Shown one piece after another: positions 9,755 through 18,263 of a stretch of DNA of 64,000 nt (the stretch's first letter is position 1; every line of letters starts with the position of its first letter). The position numbers and the translations under genes are program-made. This stretch comes from Candidatus Poribacteria bacterium. GTDB taxonomy: Bacteria; Poribacteria; WGA-4E; WGA-3G. The stretch spans positions 140,590 through 204,589 of the forward strand of contig JAJEAG010000055.1 of assembly GCA_022824265.1 (NCBI GenBank), read 5' to 3'. Below the pieces are notes generated by a model that did no database searches, was not told where the DNA came from, and saw only the letters and a program-made list of their open reading frames with translations.

Positions 9755-9982
9755 ATGGACTATTCGCGATATCGTAAAATCATAGAATCTGAAAATGAGA
9801 TGGGTAGCGATGAACGAAAAGAGTTGTTAAGTATCTATCTGAGAACACCATCCTTACCTCAGTTACAGGCTGCCCGTGCCCTGTTATTTGAGATCAAAGC
9901 AAAATTAAGTCGCTGTGAGGCTTCAAAAAAGAAGTGTTTAAAAGCGATTCGGCACATGCTATATAAGAAACGGTCTATATAG
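9755..9982 (+). CDS. Small basic helical protein of unknown function
   Basis: A 75-residue protein starting 31 bases after the CYTH gene. The second half is strongly helical and basic (LLFEIKAKLSRCEASKKKCLKAIRHML) with two Cys. I do not recognise the family. Support for being real comes from co-directional spacing, balanced codon use and a weak GGAGA element before the ATG. It could bind nucleic acid, but nothing proves it. Confidence 0.55.
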   Translation: MDYSRYRKIIESENEMGSDERKELLSIYLRTPSLPQLQAARALLFEIKAKLSRCEASKKKCLKAIRHMLYKKRSI

Positions 9983-10040
9983 AAGTTTTGTGAACCATTC
10001 AAGTGATGATATATAATTCCTTGTCCTATTCCCTTTCCAA

Positions 10041-10082
10041 TCTAAACACATAAAGTTTGTCAATATTCTTTATATGTTTAGA
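10041..10082. terminator. Stem-loop between convergent genes
   Basis: TCTAAACACATAAAG is complementary to the sequence ending at 10082 in 14 of 15 positions, with a 12-base AT-rich loop. It lies between the plus-strand gene ending at 9982 and the minus-strand gene ending at 10092, as expected for a shared terminator. No clear U-run follows. Confidence 0.5.
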
Positions 10083-10091
10083 TATTTCCAA

Positions 10092-11045
10092 TTACAGTGA
10101 TATTTGCGAGAGAATTGTTAGTGCCAAGAGCGGAATCATCAACTCATGATGTCCCGTGAAAGAATAACCTTTGCCTCCCATTTCTGTTGGTCGTTTTACG
10201 ACATTTTCTGCAGGACGATATTGCTGGATCATATCAAAATCAGCAGCGGTAAAGTGAGACACGGTGTGCCCTAAATTCCGTGCAATCGTCAATGCCTTCA
10301 GAAATACCTCTGGTAAAATCACCGCTGATCCGAAATTCAGTACAACACCTCCATCTTCTAACTCCGTTACAAGTTGTGTCAATAATTGAAAGTCCGTAAA
10401 ACTCGCCTTACCAATGGCTGCACCGTTTGCGGATGGATGCTGATGTATAATATCCGTTCCAATGGCAACATGCACAGTTATCGGAATGTCAAGTCGGATT
10501 CCTGTGGCAAGAAGACTATACGCGTTATATGGTGCGTCTATGTCAATCAACTTTTTACCTAATGCTTCACCCATTCCGATTCCAGTATCAGCTGCATCCT
10601 GAATCGCTTCATTCATCAGTTTTCCTGTCTCTTCCCACATTCCAAATTTACCTGTCTGTAGGTATGCAGATACATCTTCTGAAGTCTCTCCGATTAGTGC
10701 AAGCTCAAAGTCGTGAATACTGCTCGCTCCATTAAAAGCGAAACCGGTTATAACACCTCGTTCCGCGAGTTCAATCAACAACGGAGATAAACCGCACTTG
10801 ACGACATGTCCACCCATCATCGCTATTACAGCCTTTTCTCGTTGATATGCAGTTACAATCTTATCTGTGAGTTCTATAAAGTCTGTTCCTTTGAGAATCT
10901 TAGGTAGGGTGTCTATAAATTGCGATAAATCTACCTTTGTGTCTGGCAGTGTGGCAAAATCTTTGACAGAAACTTTGTTGATCCGATCTTGAAGTGGGTA
11001 TGTCTTCACCGAGGACATGTCAATCGGTTTTATGTCTTTTTTCAT
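10092..11045 (-). CDS. Deoxyhypusine synthase-like protein (bacterial branch)
   Basis: A 317-residue protein with the bacterial deoxyhypusine-synthase-like pattern: MMGGHVVKCGLSPLLIEL, then FNGASSIHDFELALIGETSEDV, the GKFGMWEETGKLMNEA segment, NFGSAVILPEVFLKAL and the ending GYSFTGHHELMIPLL. In eukaryotes and archaea the enzyme moves the butylamine group of spermidine to eIF5A using NAD. Bacteria lack eIF5A, and these homologues may make homospermidine or act on other amines. AGGA lies 8 bases before the ATG. The start overlaps the end of the O-antigen ligase gene by 26 bases, so the two are cotranscribed. The family is confident; the reaction is not. Confidence 0.8.
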   Translation of the reverse strand: MKKDIKPIDMSSVKTYPLQDRINKVSVKDFATLPDTKVDLSQFIDTLPKILKGTDFIELTDKIVTAYQREKAVIAMMGGHVVKCGLSPLLIELAERGVITGFAFNGASSIHDFELALIGETSEDVSAYLQTGKFGMWEETGKLMNEAIQDAADTGIGMGEALGKKLIDIDAPYNAYSLLATGIRLDIPITVHVAIGTDIIHQHPSANGAAIGKASFTDFQLLTQLVTELEDGGVVLNFGSAVILPEVFLKALTIARNLGHTVSHFTAADFDMIQQYRPAENVVKRPTEMGGKGYSFTGHHELMIPLLALTILSQISL

Positions 11046-12510
11046 CTAATTCGTCCTTATCTATTTGGATATTATATATTATGCCGATGATAAACCAGAA
11101 AAGCAAGAGAGAACGGTGATGAAAGATGTAATCTGCTAATCCGTAGACAAGCACAGAGATAAGAAAACCGCTGTCACCGATAAATACACCAATTCCCCAA
11201 AAATCCGTTTCATTATTCATTGACCAGATTCGTTTCCAAATCATTATTATCATCCACAAAAACAGTAAGAGAGAAGGAATACCTTGTTCAACAGCGATAT
11301 GAAGATAGATGTTATGCGCATGAAAAGGAATATCATGCAAATCAGGTGGTGCATTTAATGTCGCTTCATGACGAAACCTACCCATGCCGATGCCAGTTAT
11401 AGGATATTTCTTGATAAGTTCAAACGAGGCACCCCACCACTGTGGTCGTTCCCCCATAAAACCCATAGGTCTCTCTATCATCGTGTTGAAACGGGTCTTA
11501 ATATGCCGTGGCATCAGAAATATAGCCCCTGCAATAATTGCTATTATTATCGTTGCCCCTATCAATACACGTTTCAAAGAACCATCGGAAGATTTGATTT
11601 CTATGAACTTGCAAGCCACCAAGTAGCAGCAGATACATAAAGTCGCGAAAGCAACGCCTATCCACGCACCCCGCGTGAGCGTCAACAGCAGATTCGCGGT
11701 CATCAGGATAACAACAGTACCAAGCACAGTAATTACCCATAACCCATGTTTCTTTATGCGTAGAGTTTGCCAACCTGCAACAAAATACCCTATTACAAAA
11801 GGAAGAGCAAGTGCAAGGTATGCGCCAAGGTAATTCGGTGCCTTGAAAGTGCCAGCGAGACGTTGTTCTATCATATATACCGAGAGAGCCGTTTCTTGCT
11901 TACGGACTAAGTACCGTCTGTTTCTCGCCAAGTCGTCTATTCGCCATTCATCAGTTTTTTTTGTCTCTAAGATTGACGCACTCTCGGTGAGTGGGATATT
12001 GATTTGACGCAATTCAGCACGTAATTCGTCAGAAAAGCCCTCCCTTGCCGTAAGTTCTCCTTGATATTCTAACCCGACTCGTCCCATCAAACTGAGGGCT
12101 AATCCCATATCGTTGATGTATAACCATAGTCCGAGGAATGATGAAATACCTGCTGCAGCAAAAAATGTTATAAGAACATGTCTCCACCGAATTCCCAATC
12201 GGTTATGGATAACGGCATAAAAAAGCAATGTTGCCCGAAGTAACTTCCAAAAATAACCGAGACTACTTGTAGCAGGATTAGGTGCTAATACTGATGCAAC
12301 CAATGCTAAAGTTAAAAACAATGCAATCGGGATGTCAAGCGATGTCCGCTTCCAATTGAGTTTGCGCTGATAGATAATGCGTCCCATCCAACCTATTAGG
12401 ACAAGCGACATTCCTACATTTAGGAACAGTGATGTATAGTCAAAAGGTAGTGATAGAACAAATATTATAAATCCGATGTAAATCGCTTTCTCGGATAGGT
12501 TGAATTTCAT
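11020..12510 (-). CDS. O-antigen ligase / Wzy-like membrane protein
   Basis: A 496-residue protein with about eleven to twelve hydrophobic segments. A long soluble loop lies at about residues 150-215, and there is a Wzy_C/O-antigen-ligase signature: PITGIGMGRFRHEATLN followed by HAHNIYLHIAVEQGIPSLLLFL. The His pair in HAHN and the Arg in the GMGRF segment are typical. Such proteins join or polymerise surface polysaccharide on undecaprenyl carriers at the outer face of the inner membrane. AAGGA lies about 10 bases before the ATG. No other glycan-assembly genes are nearby, so this is an isolated member, and ligase cannot be told from polymerase. Confidence 0.8.
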   Translation of the reverse strand: MKFNLSEKAIYIGFIIFVLSLPFDYTSLFLNVGMSLVLIGWMGRIIYQRKLNWKRTSLDIPIALFLTLALVASVLAPNPATSSLGYFWKLLRATLLFYAVIHNRLGIRWRHVLITFFAAAGISSFLGLWLYINDMGLALSLMGRVGLEYQGELTAREGFSDELRAELRQINIPLTESASILETKKTDEWRIDDLARNRRYLVRKQETALSVYMIEQRLAGTFKAPNYLGAYLALALPFVIGYFVAGWQTLRIKKHGLWVITVLGTVVILMTANLLLTLTRGAWIGVAFATLCICCYLVACKFIEIKSSDGSLKRVLIGATIIIAIIAGAIFLMPRHIKTRFNTMIERPMGFMGERPQWWGASFELIKKYPITGIGMGRFRHEATLNAPPDLHDIPFHAHNIYLHIAVEQGIPSLLLFLWMIIMIWKRIWSMNNETDFWGIGVFIGDSGFLISVLVYGLADYIFHHRSLLLFWFIIGIIYNIQIDKDELDEKRHKTD

Positions 12511-12766
12511 CGGATTATGTTCCTTTATAAAGTTACCAAACAGCGACTAAATTTTGCATCACGGTAACTATTGGTGTATTTGGTCTGAGTATAGCGGTTG
12601 TGACATGTTCACATAATTAATTCGTCCACAAACCAAAATCTTCAATGATATATAGCTTTCGATAATTCTACCACATTTTATCACAAGCATGAATGTTAAC
12701 TAATGAGAATCGTAGATCGGAGTGATCAAAGGGAACTCTGACATAAGATTTCATTGGAATTCAGTT

Positions 12767-13035
12767 GTCGGAGTGTTGTCGTTGTATACCCAGTTTTCGT
12801 TGCCAGTATGATATGGAGGAGGGTCAATTTAGATGCATTTGATTATACTGGTGTATTTCGGGAAGAGTGCTTTTAAGGCATGAAGGTTGTCACAGTGAAC
12901 AACAAGGTTTTCATCAAGTGGCAGTGGTTTTTCGCTGTATAGGATTTTTCTGCGTTTATTTCCGGTTTGCGAAAGGAGTCGGAGAGAATGGTGGACGTAT
13001 ATGAATTGTTTGCCTTTGAAGTCAGGTGTTGGCAT
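12767..13035 (-). pseudogene. Remnant of a site-specific adenine DNA methyltransferase
   Basis: The first 68 codons read as the N-terminus of a Mod-type N6-adenine methyltransferase: MPTPDFKGKQFIYVHHS, then NLVVHCDNLHALKALFPKY and IIKCI. A TAA at 12829-12831 stands where the Tyr before motif IV is expected. Past this stop the same frame continues as IDPPPYHTGNENWVYNDN, which is motif IV (normally DPPY) with an extra Pro. Similarity fades after about 12770 and the rest of the enzyme is gone. It starts 27 bases after the TIR gene stop on the same strand. It is a dead fragment of a restriction-modification enzyme; 12511-12766 downstream holds no gene, only a short repeat at 12711-12725. Confidence 0.75.
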
Positions 13036-13062
13036 GGGTGTTTCTTTTGGGTTTATATTCTC

Positions 13063-13926
13063 TTAAAGTATTTTGTTCATGTCAACAGGGAAACCTACAG
13101 ACTGCATTTCTCTTCCTAATTTTAGCATCCAACCACCAGCATTATCCAAAGGTATATAAATTATTCCGTGAATATCTGAAGGTAACTCAACACCTTTTTC
13201 ATGTAGCACACGAACACGCTCACGACCTAAGCCATGTAAAAAATAACCAAGTTCCAAAATCACGTTTTGACGTGCCCTTGGTTGTAGATTGTCATTTTGA
13301 TCTTTTGGTACTCCTACATCATCAGTTGTCAACAAGACAATTGCAAAACCTGCTTCGTCTGCATGTTCTTCAAACTTATCAATGATTGTCTGTCCCTTGC
13401 TTGGTTGTTCGTCAAGGATTGTTGCTATCAAACCTAAATCATCAATGAACCTTGCAATCTTGTGTTTAGCTCCTTCATCATGTCCGTGGACAATAAAAAT
13501 CTTATCACCGAAGATACGCTCCGGAGGATCTGATTCTTCATACAATTCAAGTCGGTTCTGGATTCCCGCCAAACTATTAACGCTGTCTGTCATATTCTCT
13601 CTATATTCGTCAATTTTATAACTGAGATAGTCAGTGTAGTGTCCTATATATCCATCAGAAAGAAGAAAGTCCAATTCATCACGATCACGTTCGTGATAAA
13701 TGAAATTATCATACTCTTCTGCTATAGTATTATTATTGAATAATTTCATTAAGAGATCTGTATTGTATTTTGACCAATTAGCGGATTCCGCGCCTGCTTT
13801 GTCTAATCCTTCTTCTGTATTAATTGTTTGTTTACTTAGTTTTTTACCTTTTTCAATTTGTGACTCTATTTGTTCATACGCCTCTTTTTTACTTGTAATC
13901 AATTTTGGTAAGGTTTTTTCTCCCAT
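13063..13926 (-). CDS. CAP12/Pycsar-type TIR effector-like protein, catalytic residues intact
   Basis: 287 residues. The C-terminal 148 form a PF10137-type TIR-like nucleotide-binding domain. It opens with IFIVHGHDEGAKHKIARFI (HGHD at 147-150), then ILDEQPSKGQTIIDKFEEHA, VLLTTDDVG and RARQNVILELGYF, with the presumed catalytic Glu at 225. This domain is used as an NAD-cleaving effector in CBASS and Pycsar anti-phage systems. The N-terminal 135 residues are charged and helical and match no sensor I recognise. No CD-NTase or Pycsar cyclase gene is in the window. AAGGA precedes the ATG by 5 bases. It lies 95 bases downstream of a second TIR gene, and a methyltransferase remnant follows it. Domain family confident; defence role inferred from family and neighbours. 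Confidence 0.8.
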   Translation of the reverse strand: MGEKTLPKLITSKKEAYEQIESQIEKGKKLSKQTINTEEGLDKAGAESANWSKYNTDLLMKLFNNNTIAEEYDNFIYHERDRDELDFLLSDGYIGHYTDYLSYKIDEYRENMTDSVNSLAGIQNRLELYEESDPPERIFGDKIFIVHGHDEGAKHKIARFIDDLGLIATILDEQPSKGQTIIDKFEEHADEAGFAIVLLTTDDVGVPKDQNDNLQPRARQNVILELGYFLHGLGRERVRVLHEKGVELPSDIHGIIYIPLDNAGGWMLKLGREMQSVGFPVDMNKIL

Positions 13927-14021
13927 TATTTTCCTTTTATCTTAACACCGCAACAGCAACGACGGTGTTAAGTTGAATTTTGTATCATGTTCTAACAAAG
14001 ATATGGTTTAGGTTTTGTAAC

Positions 14022-15110
14022 TTATATGAGCTTATTTTGATCAATTGTTAGTCCTGCATACTTCATTTCTCTTGCTAAATATAGTTGCCATCCTCCATTC
14101 CCATCCATAGATTCATGAATCCAACCATCAATGTCAGAAGGCAATTCTATATCACCTTTACGAAGAATACATATTCTGTCACGTCCTAGCGCACCCCAAA
14201 GATAACCAAGTCTTGAGATAACATTTTGACACGCTCTAGGATTGAGTTGACCAAGTTTATGTTTGGATGCCCCAATATCATCGGGTGTAAGTAAGACTGT
14301 TACAAAGTCTATGTCTGCGTATGCTTCAAGTTTTTCAACAGAAGTCCATCCACCGTTAGGTTGTTCATCAAAAACAATCAGTTGTAAGCCAAGCTTTCTT
14401 ATAATTCTAGCGACAGCGTTGTAAGAACCGTCGGAACTACCTCCAACAATAAGCACTCTTTGGGAAATCTTCAAAGGGGTCGGTTGCGGTGATGGTGCGT
14501 GGTCTTCTTCTAAAGGAACACTTCTTTCATGCACTTCATCGGTAGTTATCCTAGGAAACGGGTTCGGTAATGGTGAGTAGAATTCGTCAGGAGCAACCAA
14601 AGGAGGAATAATCGGAGATCTACTAATAGAAATAGAACGATATAACTGAATACTCGATGTAGTAGCGAGAAGGGATTTGGTTGGTATATCACGAGCATGA
14701 ATGGGGATCTTACCGAATCCTGCTATTCTCCTAAATTTCTTATCCAAATCTACTAACGGCGAATTTATTATATAGTTAATTTTAGAATCATTTATACACT
14801 GATAGTTTGTAGGAGGGAACTCTGATTCCCGACTATCAGTGTTCTTATTCACGAATCGGAGATCGCTCCTACATAAAAGTGTAAACTTATTTTCATGTTT
14901 CACTATAATTTCAGAAGGTTTGAAGATACTGTCATTAATATTCTTTGATACACCCGCTAACTTATATTTTTTTAACACACCTGCTAATCCCTTTAATGAG
15001 GAATTTGAAACGATTTCAGTAAACTTACAGGCATTTGTCAATTGATTTTGAAAACTCAGAAACGAACTTTTTATATCCGCCAACGGATCTGCAATGCCTT
15101 TCTTACCCAT
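14022..15110 (-). CDS. TIR-like protein with degenerate active site, paralogue of its neighbour
   Basis: 362 residues. The C-terminal region from about 217 is the same TIR-like domain as the next gene: FDEQPNGGWTSVEKLEAYA, VLLTPDDIGASK, RACQNVISRLGYLWG and ELPSDIDGWIHES align with it block by block. The conserved HGHD is replaced by GGSS (223-226) and the presumed catalytic Glu by Arg300. NAD cleavage is therefore unlikely, while the fold seems intact. The N-terminal 215 residues are unrelated to those of the partner and unrecognised; a Pro-rich linker (SPLPNPFP, APSPQPTPLK) at about 178-213 joins the parts. GGAG lies 7 bases before the ATG. The gene is a full open frame with no disruption, so it is kept as a protein, perhaps as a regulatory or sensing partner. 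Confidence 0.75.
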   Translation of the reverse strand: MGKKGIADPLADIKSSFLSFQNQLTNACKFTEIVSNSSLKGLAGVLKKYKLAGVSKNINDSIFKPSEIIVKHENKFTLLCRSDLRFVNKNTDSRESEFPPTNYQCINDSKINYIINSPLVDLDKKFRRIAGFGKIPIHARDIPTKSLLATTSSIQLYRSISISRSPIIPPLVAPDEFYSPLPNPFPRITTDEVHERSVPLEEDHAPSPQPTPLKISQRVLIVGGSSDGSYNAVARIIRKLGLQLIVFDEQPNGGWTSVEKLEAYADIDFVTVLLTPDDIGASKHKLGQLNPRACQNVISRLGYLWGALGRDRICILRKGDIELPSDIDGWIHESMDGNGGWQLYLAREMKYAGLTIDQNKLI

Positions 15111-15338
15111 AACTTTTCTCCATTTTCATACTGCCAGATAAAAGTCAAATTTCATTCAACGATTCTACTTTTGGTTACATTGTTGACAACTATATTGTAA
15201 AATTATTTTGGAGGTTTTTCAAGTTAAAATAAATTATGTCATGTGAAGTTTGGATTAACCTCGTCTTTTCTTTCCTAGTAAACTGATGCATCGTATACCC
15301 AAAATCTACTTAATCCGTAATGCTGACAAAGCAAGTGG

Positions 15339-15369
15339 TGCAATAAATTGCGCGACTACAAACGTGCTT
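15339..15369. repeat. Copy of the 'GCAATRAATTGCGCGACTAC' interspersed repeat
   Basis: The sequence TGCAATAAATTGCGCGACTA followed by CAAACG matches the core of repeats at 57684-57713 and 63981-64000. Part of the core is self-complementary (GCAAT/ATTGC). It lies in the 407-base gap 15111-15517, which otherwise holds only AT-rich sequence and the promoter of the next gene. Confidence 0.6.
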
Positions 15370-15449
15370 ATTGTTAAATCAGGTAGAAAAACACTCCTAC
15401 AAGATTAGTATATGAAAACTGAATAGTTCCGTTGAAAATGACATAATTG

Positions 15450-15478
15450 TTGTCAATTTGAATATTCTATGATATGAT
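15450..15478 (+). promoter_or_regulatory. Sigma-70-type promoter for the secreted protein gene
   Basis: TTGTCA at 15450-15455 and TATGAT at 15473-15478 are separated by 17 bases. The start codon is at 15518, giving a leader of about 30 bases with GGAGG as ribosome site. Found by eye; spacing and position fit well. Confidence 0.6.
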
Positions 15479-15517
15479 TTTAGATATAATCCATTACCTA
15501 ACAGCGGAGGCTATCTC

Positions 15518-16744
15518 ATGCGTTTGACACGTGCACTTTCAACATTGATTTTTTCCCTATTTCTTATCGGTTTCTTTGCTCCATCATCTTCGTTTGGCTT
15601 CATTGAACGGGAGTATACAATTCGCGAGGTTATTGATGCCTGTACAAATATTGTTTTCGGTGAAGTCGAATCTGTCAATGTTCGAAGACTACAGGCTGTC
15701 ATTAAAGTCAAAGAAGACGTAAAGGGTAAAAGTCATCTAAAAGAAATAAAAATGAATTTTGCCACAGGGCAATATAAACAAAACACTTCTCCGCAAAAGA
15801 TGGTTCGCCTGCTAAAAGAAGGTATGCCAATTATTGTGTTCTATCGCCAGCAATATGGTATTGATAGTATGTGCTTCATTGATAACACTTGGTTTCAAAT
15901 GCGGTCTTATTCAGGTAGACGCAATCGTTTTAACAGTGGCGGCGATTCATGGTGGAGTTTCACACACATCGACCCGATGATGACACGTACTTTTGATGGA
16001 AAAACAGTAACGTTTCAAAAAGTTGTTCGCGATATAATAGATGGTAAAATGTGGGTTCTCGCATCAAAGAATGCAGTTAAGGTCCTTGTTCTAACCGGAA
16101 ATAGCACAGATGCAACTTGGAGCCAAACATACGTCCATACTAACTCAATGACCTACGAATACCAAGCATTACGTAAAATAAAAAAGGTTGGTAAACGTCC
16201 AGTGGCTTATGAATCTACCAAATCACGGGCTTTGCCAAATTTAAAAGAGGCAGATATTTTATGGATCGGATATGAAGAAATATCAAACTTTGGTCGAAAT
16301 CTATTTACCAACGTCACTGAGAATAAAATCAAAGAATTCGTCAAAAATGGCGGCATCGTCGTCGTTTCCGGTCAAGACAGCACTCCGACAAAACCTTGTG
16401 AGGTTGGTTGGTTGCAAGGCAATTTGAAAGGTGTTGAAAGTCCTCCCGATAGATATTTTAAAATTACTGATAATTCTGAATCTCTTTTTTCTACACCTAA
16501 TAAAATTCAATCTGGTACTATCTTTGTTGACGATGCTTGGGTGGAATGGGAGGAAACTGATGAGATATTTGCAACGACTAAAGAACGCAATGAACTTGTT
16601 ATAGGTGCAAGAAAATATGGAAAAGGACTTTACATTATTACCAGTCTTCGCAACGATAGCCAATACGGGGTAAACCAAAATAAATTACTGATGGAAAACA
16701 TTATCCATTATGCTGTCAATAAGTTGCAACAAAAAAAGGGTTGA
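15518..16744 (+). CDS. Secreted protein with a GATase/DUF4159-like C-terminal domain
   Basis: 408 residues with an N-terminal signal peptide (basic MRLTR, hydrophobic LIFSLFLIGFF, then small residues near 25-30), so it is exported. Residues 30-190 form an unassigned domain with beta-rich charge patterning. From about 185 the sequence resembles the beta/alpha GATase1-like domains found in DUF4159 proteins: VKVLVLTGNST, ADILWIGYEEIS, IKEFVKNGGIVVVSGQDS, and KGLYIITSLRNDS near the end. Such domains lack the glutaminase Cys and probably bind partners. It has its own promoter and a GGAGG ribosome site. It converges on the phosphatase gene, with only 24 bases between. Function unknown. Confidence 0.65.
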   Translation: MRLTRALSTLIFSLFLIGFFAPSSSFGFIEREYTIREVIDACTNIVFGEVESVNVRRLQAVIKVKEDVKGKSHLKEIKMNFATGQYKQNTSPQKMVRLLKEGMPIIVFYRQQYGIDSMCFIDNTWFQMRSYSGRRNRFNSGGDSWWSFTHIDPMMTRTFDGKTVTFQKVVRDIIDGKMWVLASKNAVKVLVLTGNSTDATWSQTYVHTNSMTYEYQALRKIKKVGKRPVAYESTKSRALPNLKEADILWIGYEEISNFGRNLFTNVTENKIKEFVKNGGIVVVSGQDSTPTKPCEVGWLQGNLKGVESPPDRYFKITDNSESLFSTPNKIQSGTIFVDDAWVEWEETDEIFATTKERNELVIGARKYGKGLYIITSLRNDSQYGVNQNKLLMENIIHYAVNKLQQKKG

Positions 16745-16768
16745 TTCTACAAGCTAACCCTTAACACC

Positions 16769-17950
16769 CTAAAGAAATTTTGCCACTACCAAAGTAATAT
16801 CATCATGTATGCTTTCACCCTGTTGATACGTCTCAAGGTCAGAGAGAATTGCCTTCCGAATTTCAATAGGGGACAAGTGTCGTTTTTCATACAATAGTTT
16901 TTTGAATCTTTCGAGTCCATACATCTCAGCATTTGCATTAAAGGTCTCTGTGATACCATCCGAATAAAGCACAAGCAGGTCTCCGGCTTCCCATGTCGTT
17001 TCAGTACTATGGTAGTGTGTTACTGGATTTTGATCAGGTAACGCGATACCAACTGGTGCAAATTGCGATTCCAATTCAATAAATTCCCTTTTACTCGAAC
17101 GGTAATGAAGCATTGCCGGATGTCCCGCGTTTGCAAACTCAATCCGATTGTCTTGATGGATAATCACATAACAGCACGTCATATAGATAAAAGTTTGAGC
17201 GTCCTCTTCGGTAACACGTTTGACTGCCTTCATTACTTCTGGTACTGATGCATCAAACCTTATTTGTGTCTGGATACCACTTTTCGTCATTGCTGCGAGC
17301 ATTGCGGAATGAACCCCATGTCCCATCACATCTCCAATGAAAATCCCAACCTGTTTATTCGGCAGATATAGGTAATCGTAATAATCCCCACCTACACTGT
17401 TTGTTGGTTGACAATATCCTGCAGAGGATATACACGGATGCGTAATCTCTTCATTCGGTAAGATTGATTGCTGGACTTCGGCGGCAAGCCGCATAGACTC
17501 CTCTTGTGCTACCTCTTTACGTATAGCACTCATCTGAACTTCAAGATCATGTCGTATTTTATTATTTAGGACTCGAAACATTCCTCTACCGATCAAAGGT
17601 TCGCGCGCCAATGCGCGGTAGAATTCGTTCCGAGTTATACGTAGGAGACGTGTCGGTGTAACAGTCTTAATTGTCGCACTTCTCGGTTTATCGTCAATCA
17701 GGGCAACTTCACCGAAACAGTAGCCCTTCTCATTGAATGATAGCACCTCTGTATCGGCTTTTATAATGCTAATTTCACCATCAACAAGCAAGTATAGTGA
17801 ATCCCCCTCCGCACCCTCCTCAAAAATGGTATGATCCGCGGAGAAAACCACCTCGTGTGCAATATCGCTAATAGATTCTAAATCTGCTTTTGAGAGTTCT
17901 GCAAAAAGTTCAGTTTTTTGTAGAAACTGTAATTTTTCTTCTGCTATCAT
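16769..17950 (-). CDS. Cyclic-nucleotide-binding / SpoIIE-type PP2C phosphatase
   Basis: 393 residues in two domains. Residues about 10-130 are a cNMP-binding fold: TIFEEGAEGDSLYLLVDGEI and CFGEVALIDDKPRSATIKT carry the phosphate-binding cassette with Glu and Arg in place. A helical linker follows, then a SpoIIE/RsbU-like PP2C domain from about 170: SVGGDYYDYLYL, GIFIGDVMGHGVHSAMLAAM, LVLYSDGITETFNA and HDDITLVVAKF contain the metal-binding Asp residues. It would dephosphorylate an anti-anti-sigma-like or other phosphoprotein in response to cAMP or cGMP. No kinase or STAS partner lies next to it. A CYTH protein that could relate to cAMP lies about 7 kb away, but no link is shown. Confidence 0.9.
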   Translation of the reverse strand: MIAEEKLQFLQKTELFAELSKADLESISDIAHEVVFSADHTIFEEGAEGDSLYLLVDGEISIIKADTEVLSFNEKGYCFGEVALIDDKPRSATIKTVTPTRLLRITRNEFYRALAREPLIGRGMFRVLNNKIRHDLEVQMSAIRKEVAQEESMRLAAEVQQSILPNEEITHPCISSAGYCQPTNSVGGDYYDYLYLPNKQVGIFIGDVMGHGVHSAMLAAMTKSGIQTQIRFDASVPEVMKAVKRVTEEDAQTFIYMTCCYVIIHQDNRIEFANAGHPAMLHYRSSKREFIELESQFAPVGIALPDQNPVTHYHSTETTWEAGDLLVLYSDGITETFNANAEMYGLERFKKLLYEKRHLSPIEIRKAILSDLETYQQGESIHDDITLVVAKFL

Positions 17951-18141
17951 TAACCTTTATGTTCCTGAGTATAAATATTACAAGTGTTTAGGAATCTTAA
18001 ATTAGATGTATTTTGGATAATATCGTGCTATTATACTTTGCAACGGAAGATATGTCAAATGTCTTTTATGACAACTTATCTTTTTACTTGATAAATCGTA
18101 GATAATGGTATTATGCAAATTGCGACTTCAAGTCCTATACC

Positions 18142-18170
18142 TTGATATAACTTTCCGTAAGAAATATAGT
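18142..18170 (+). promoter_or_regulatory. Sigma-70-type promoter for the ynbA/ynbB-like pair
   Basis: TTGATA at 18142-18147 and TATAGT at 18165-18170 with 17-base spacing. The first start codon is at 18264, so the leader would be nearly 90 bases; I see no structured element in it. The rest of the divergent gap 17951-18263 is AT-rich and featureless. Confidence 0.5.
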
Positions 18171-18263
18171 ATAAAGCAAATCCCACAATTTCTCATATCT
18201 GAGTTACCACTAACGCAATTTCAGCGAATAACATACACCACTTATTGAAGGAAGGACAACAAT

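Noticed and set aside
12829..13035. Complete small gene of 68 codons
   Set aside because: Its sequence is the start of a methyltransferase and the frame continues with motif IV after the stop.
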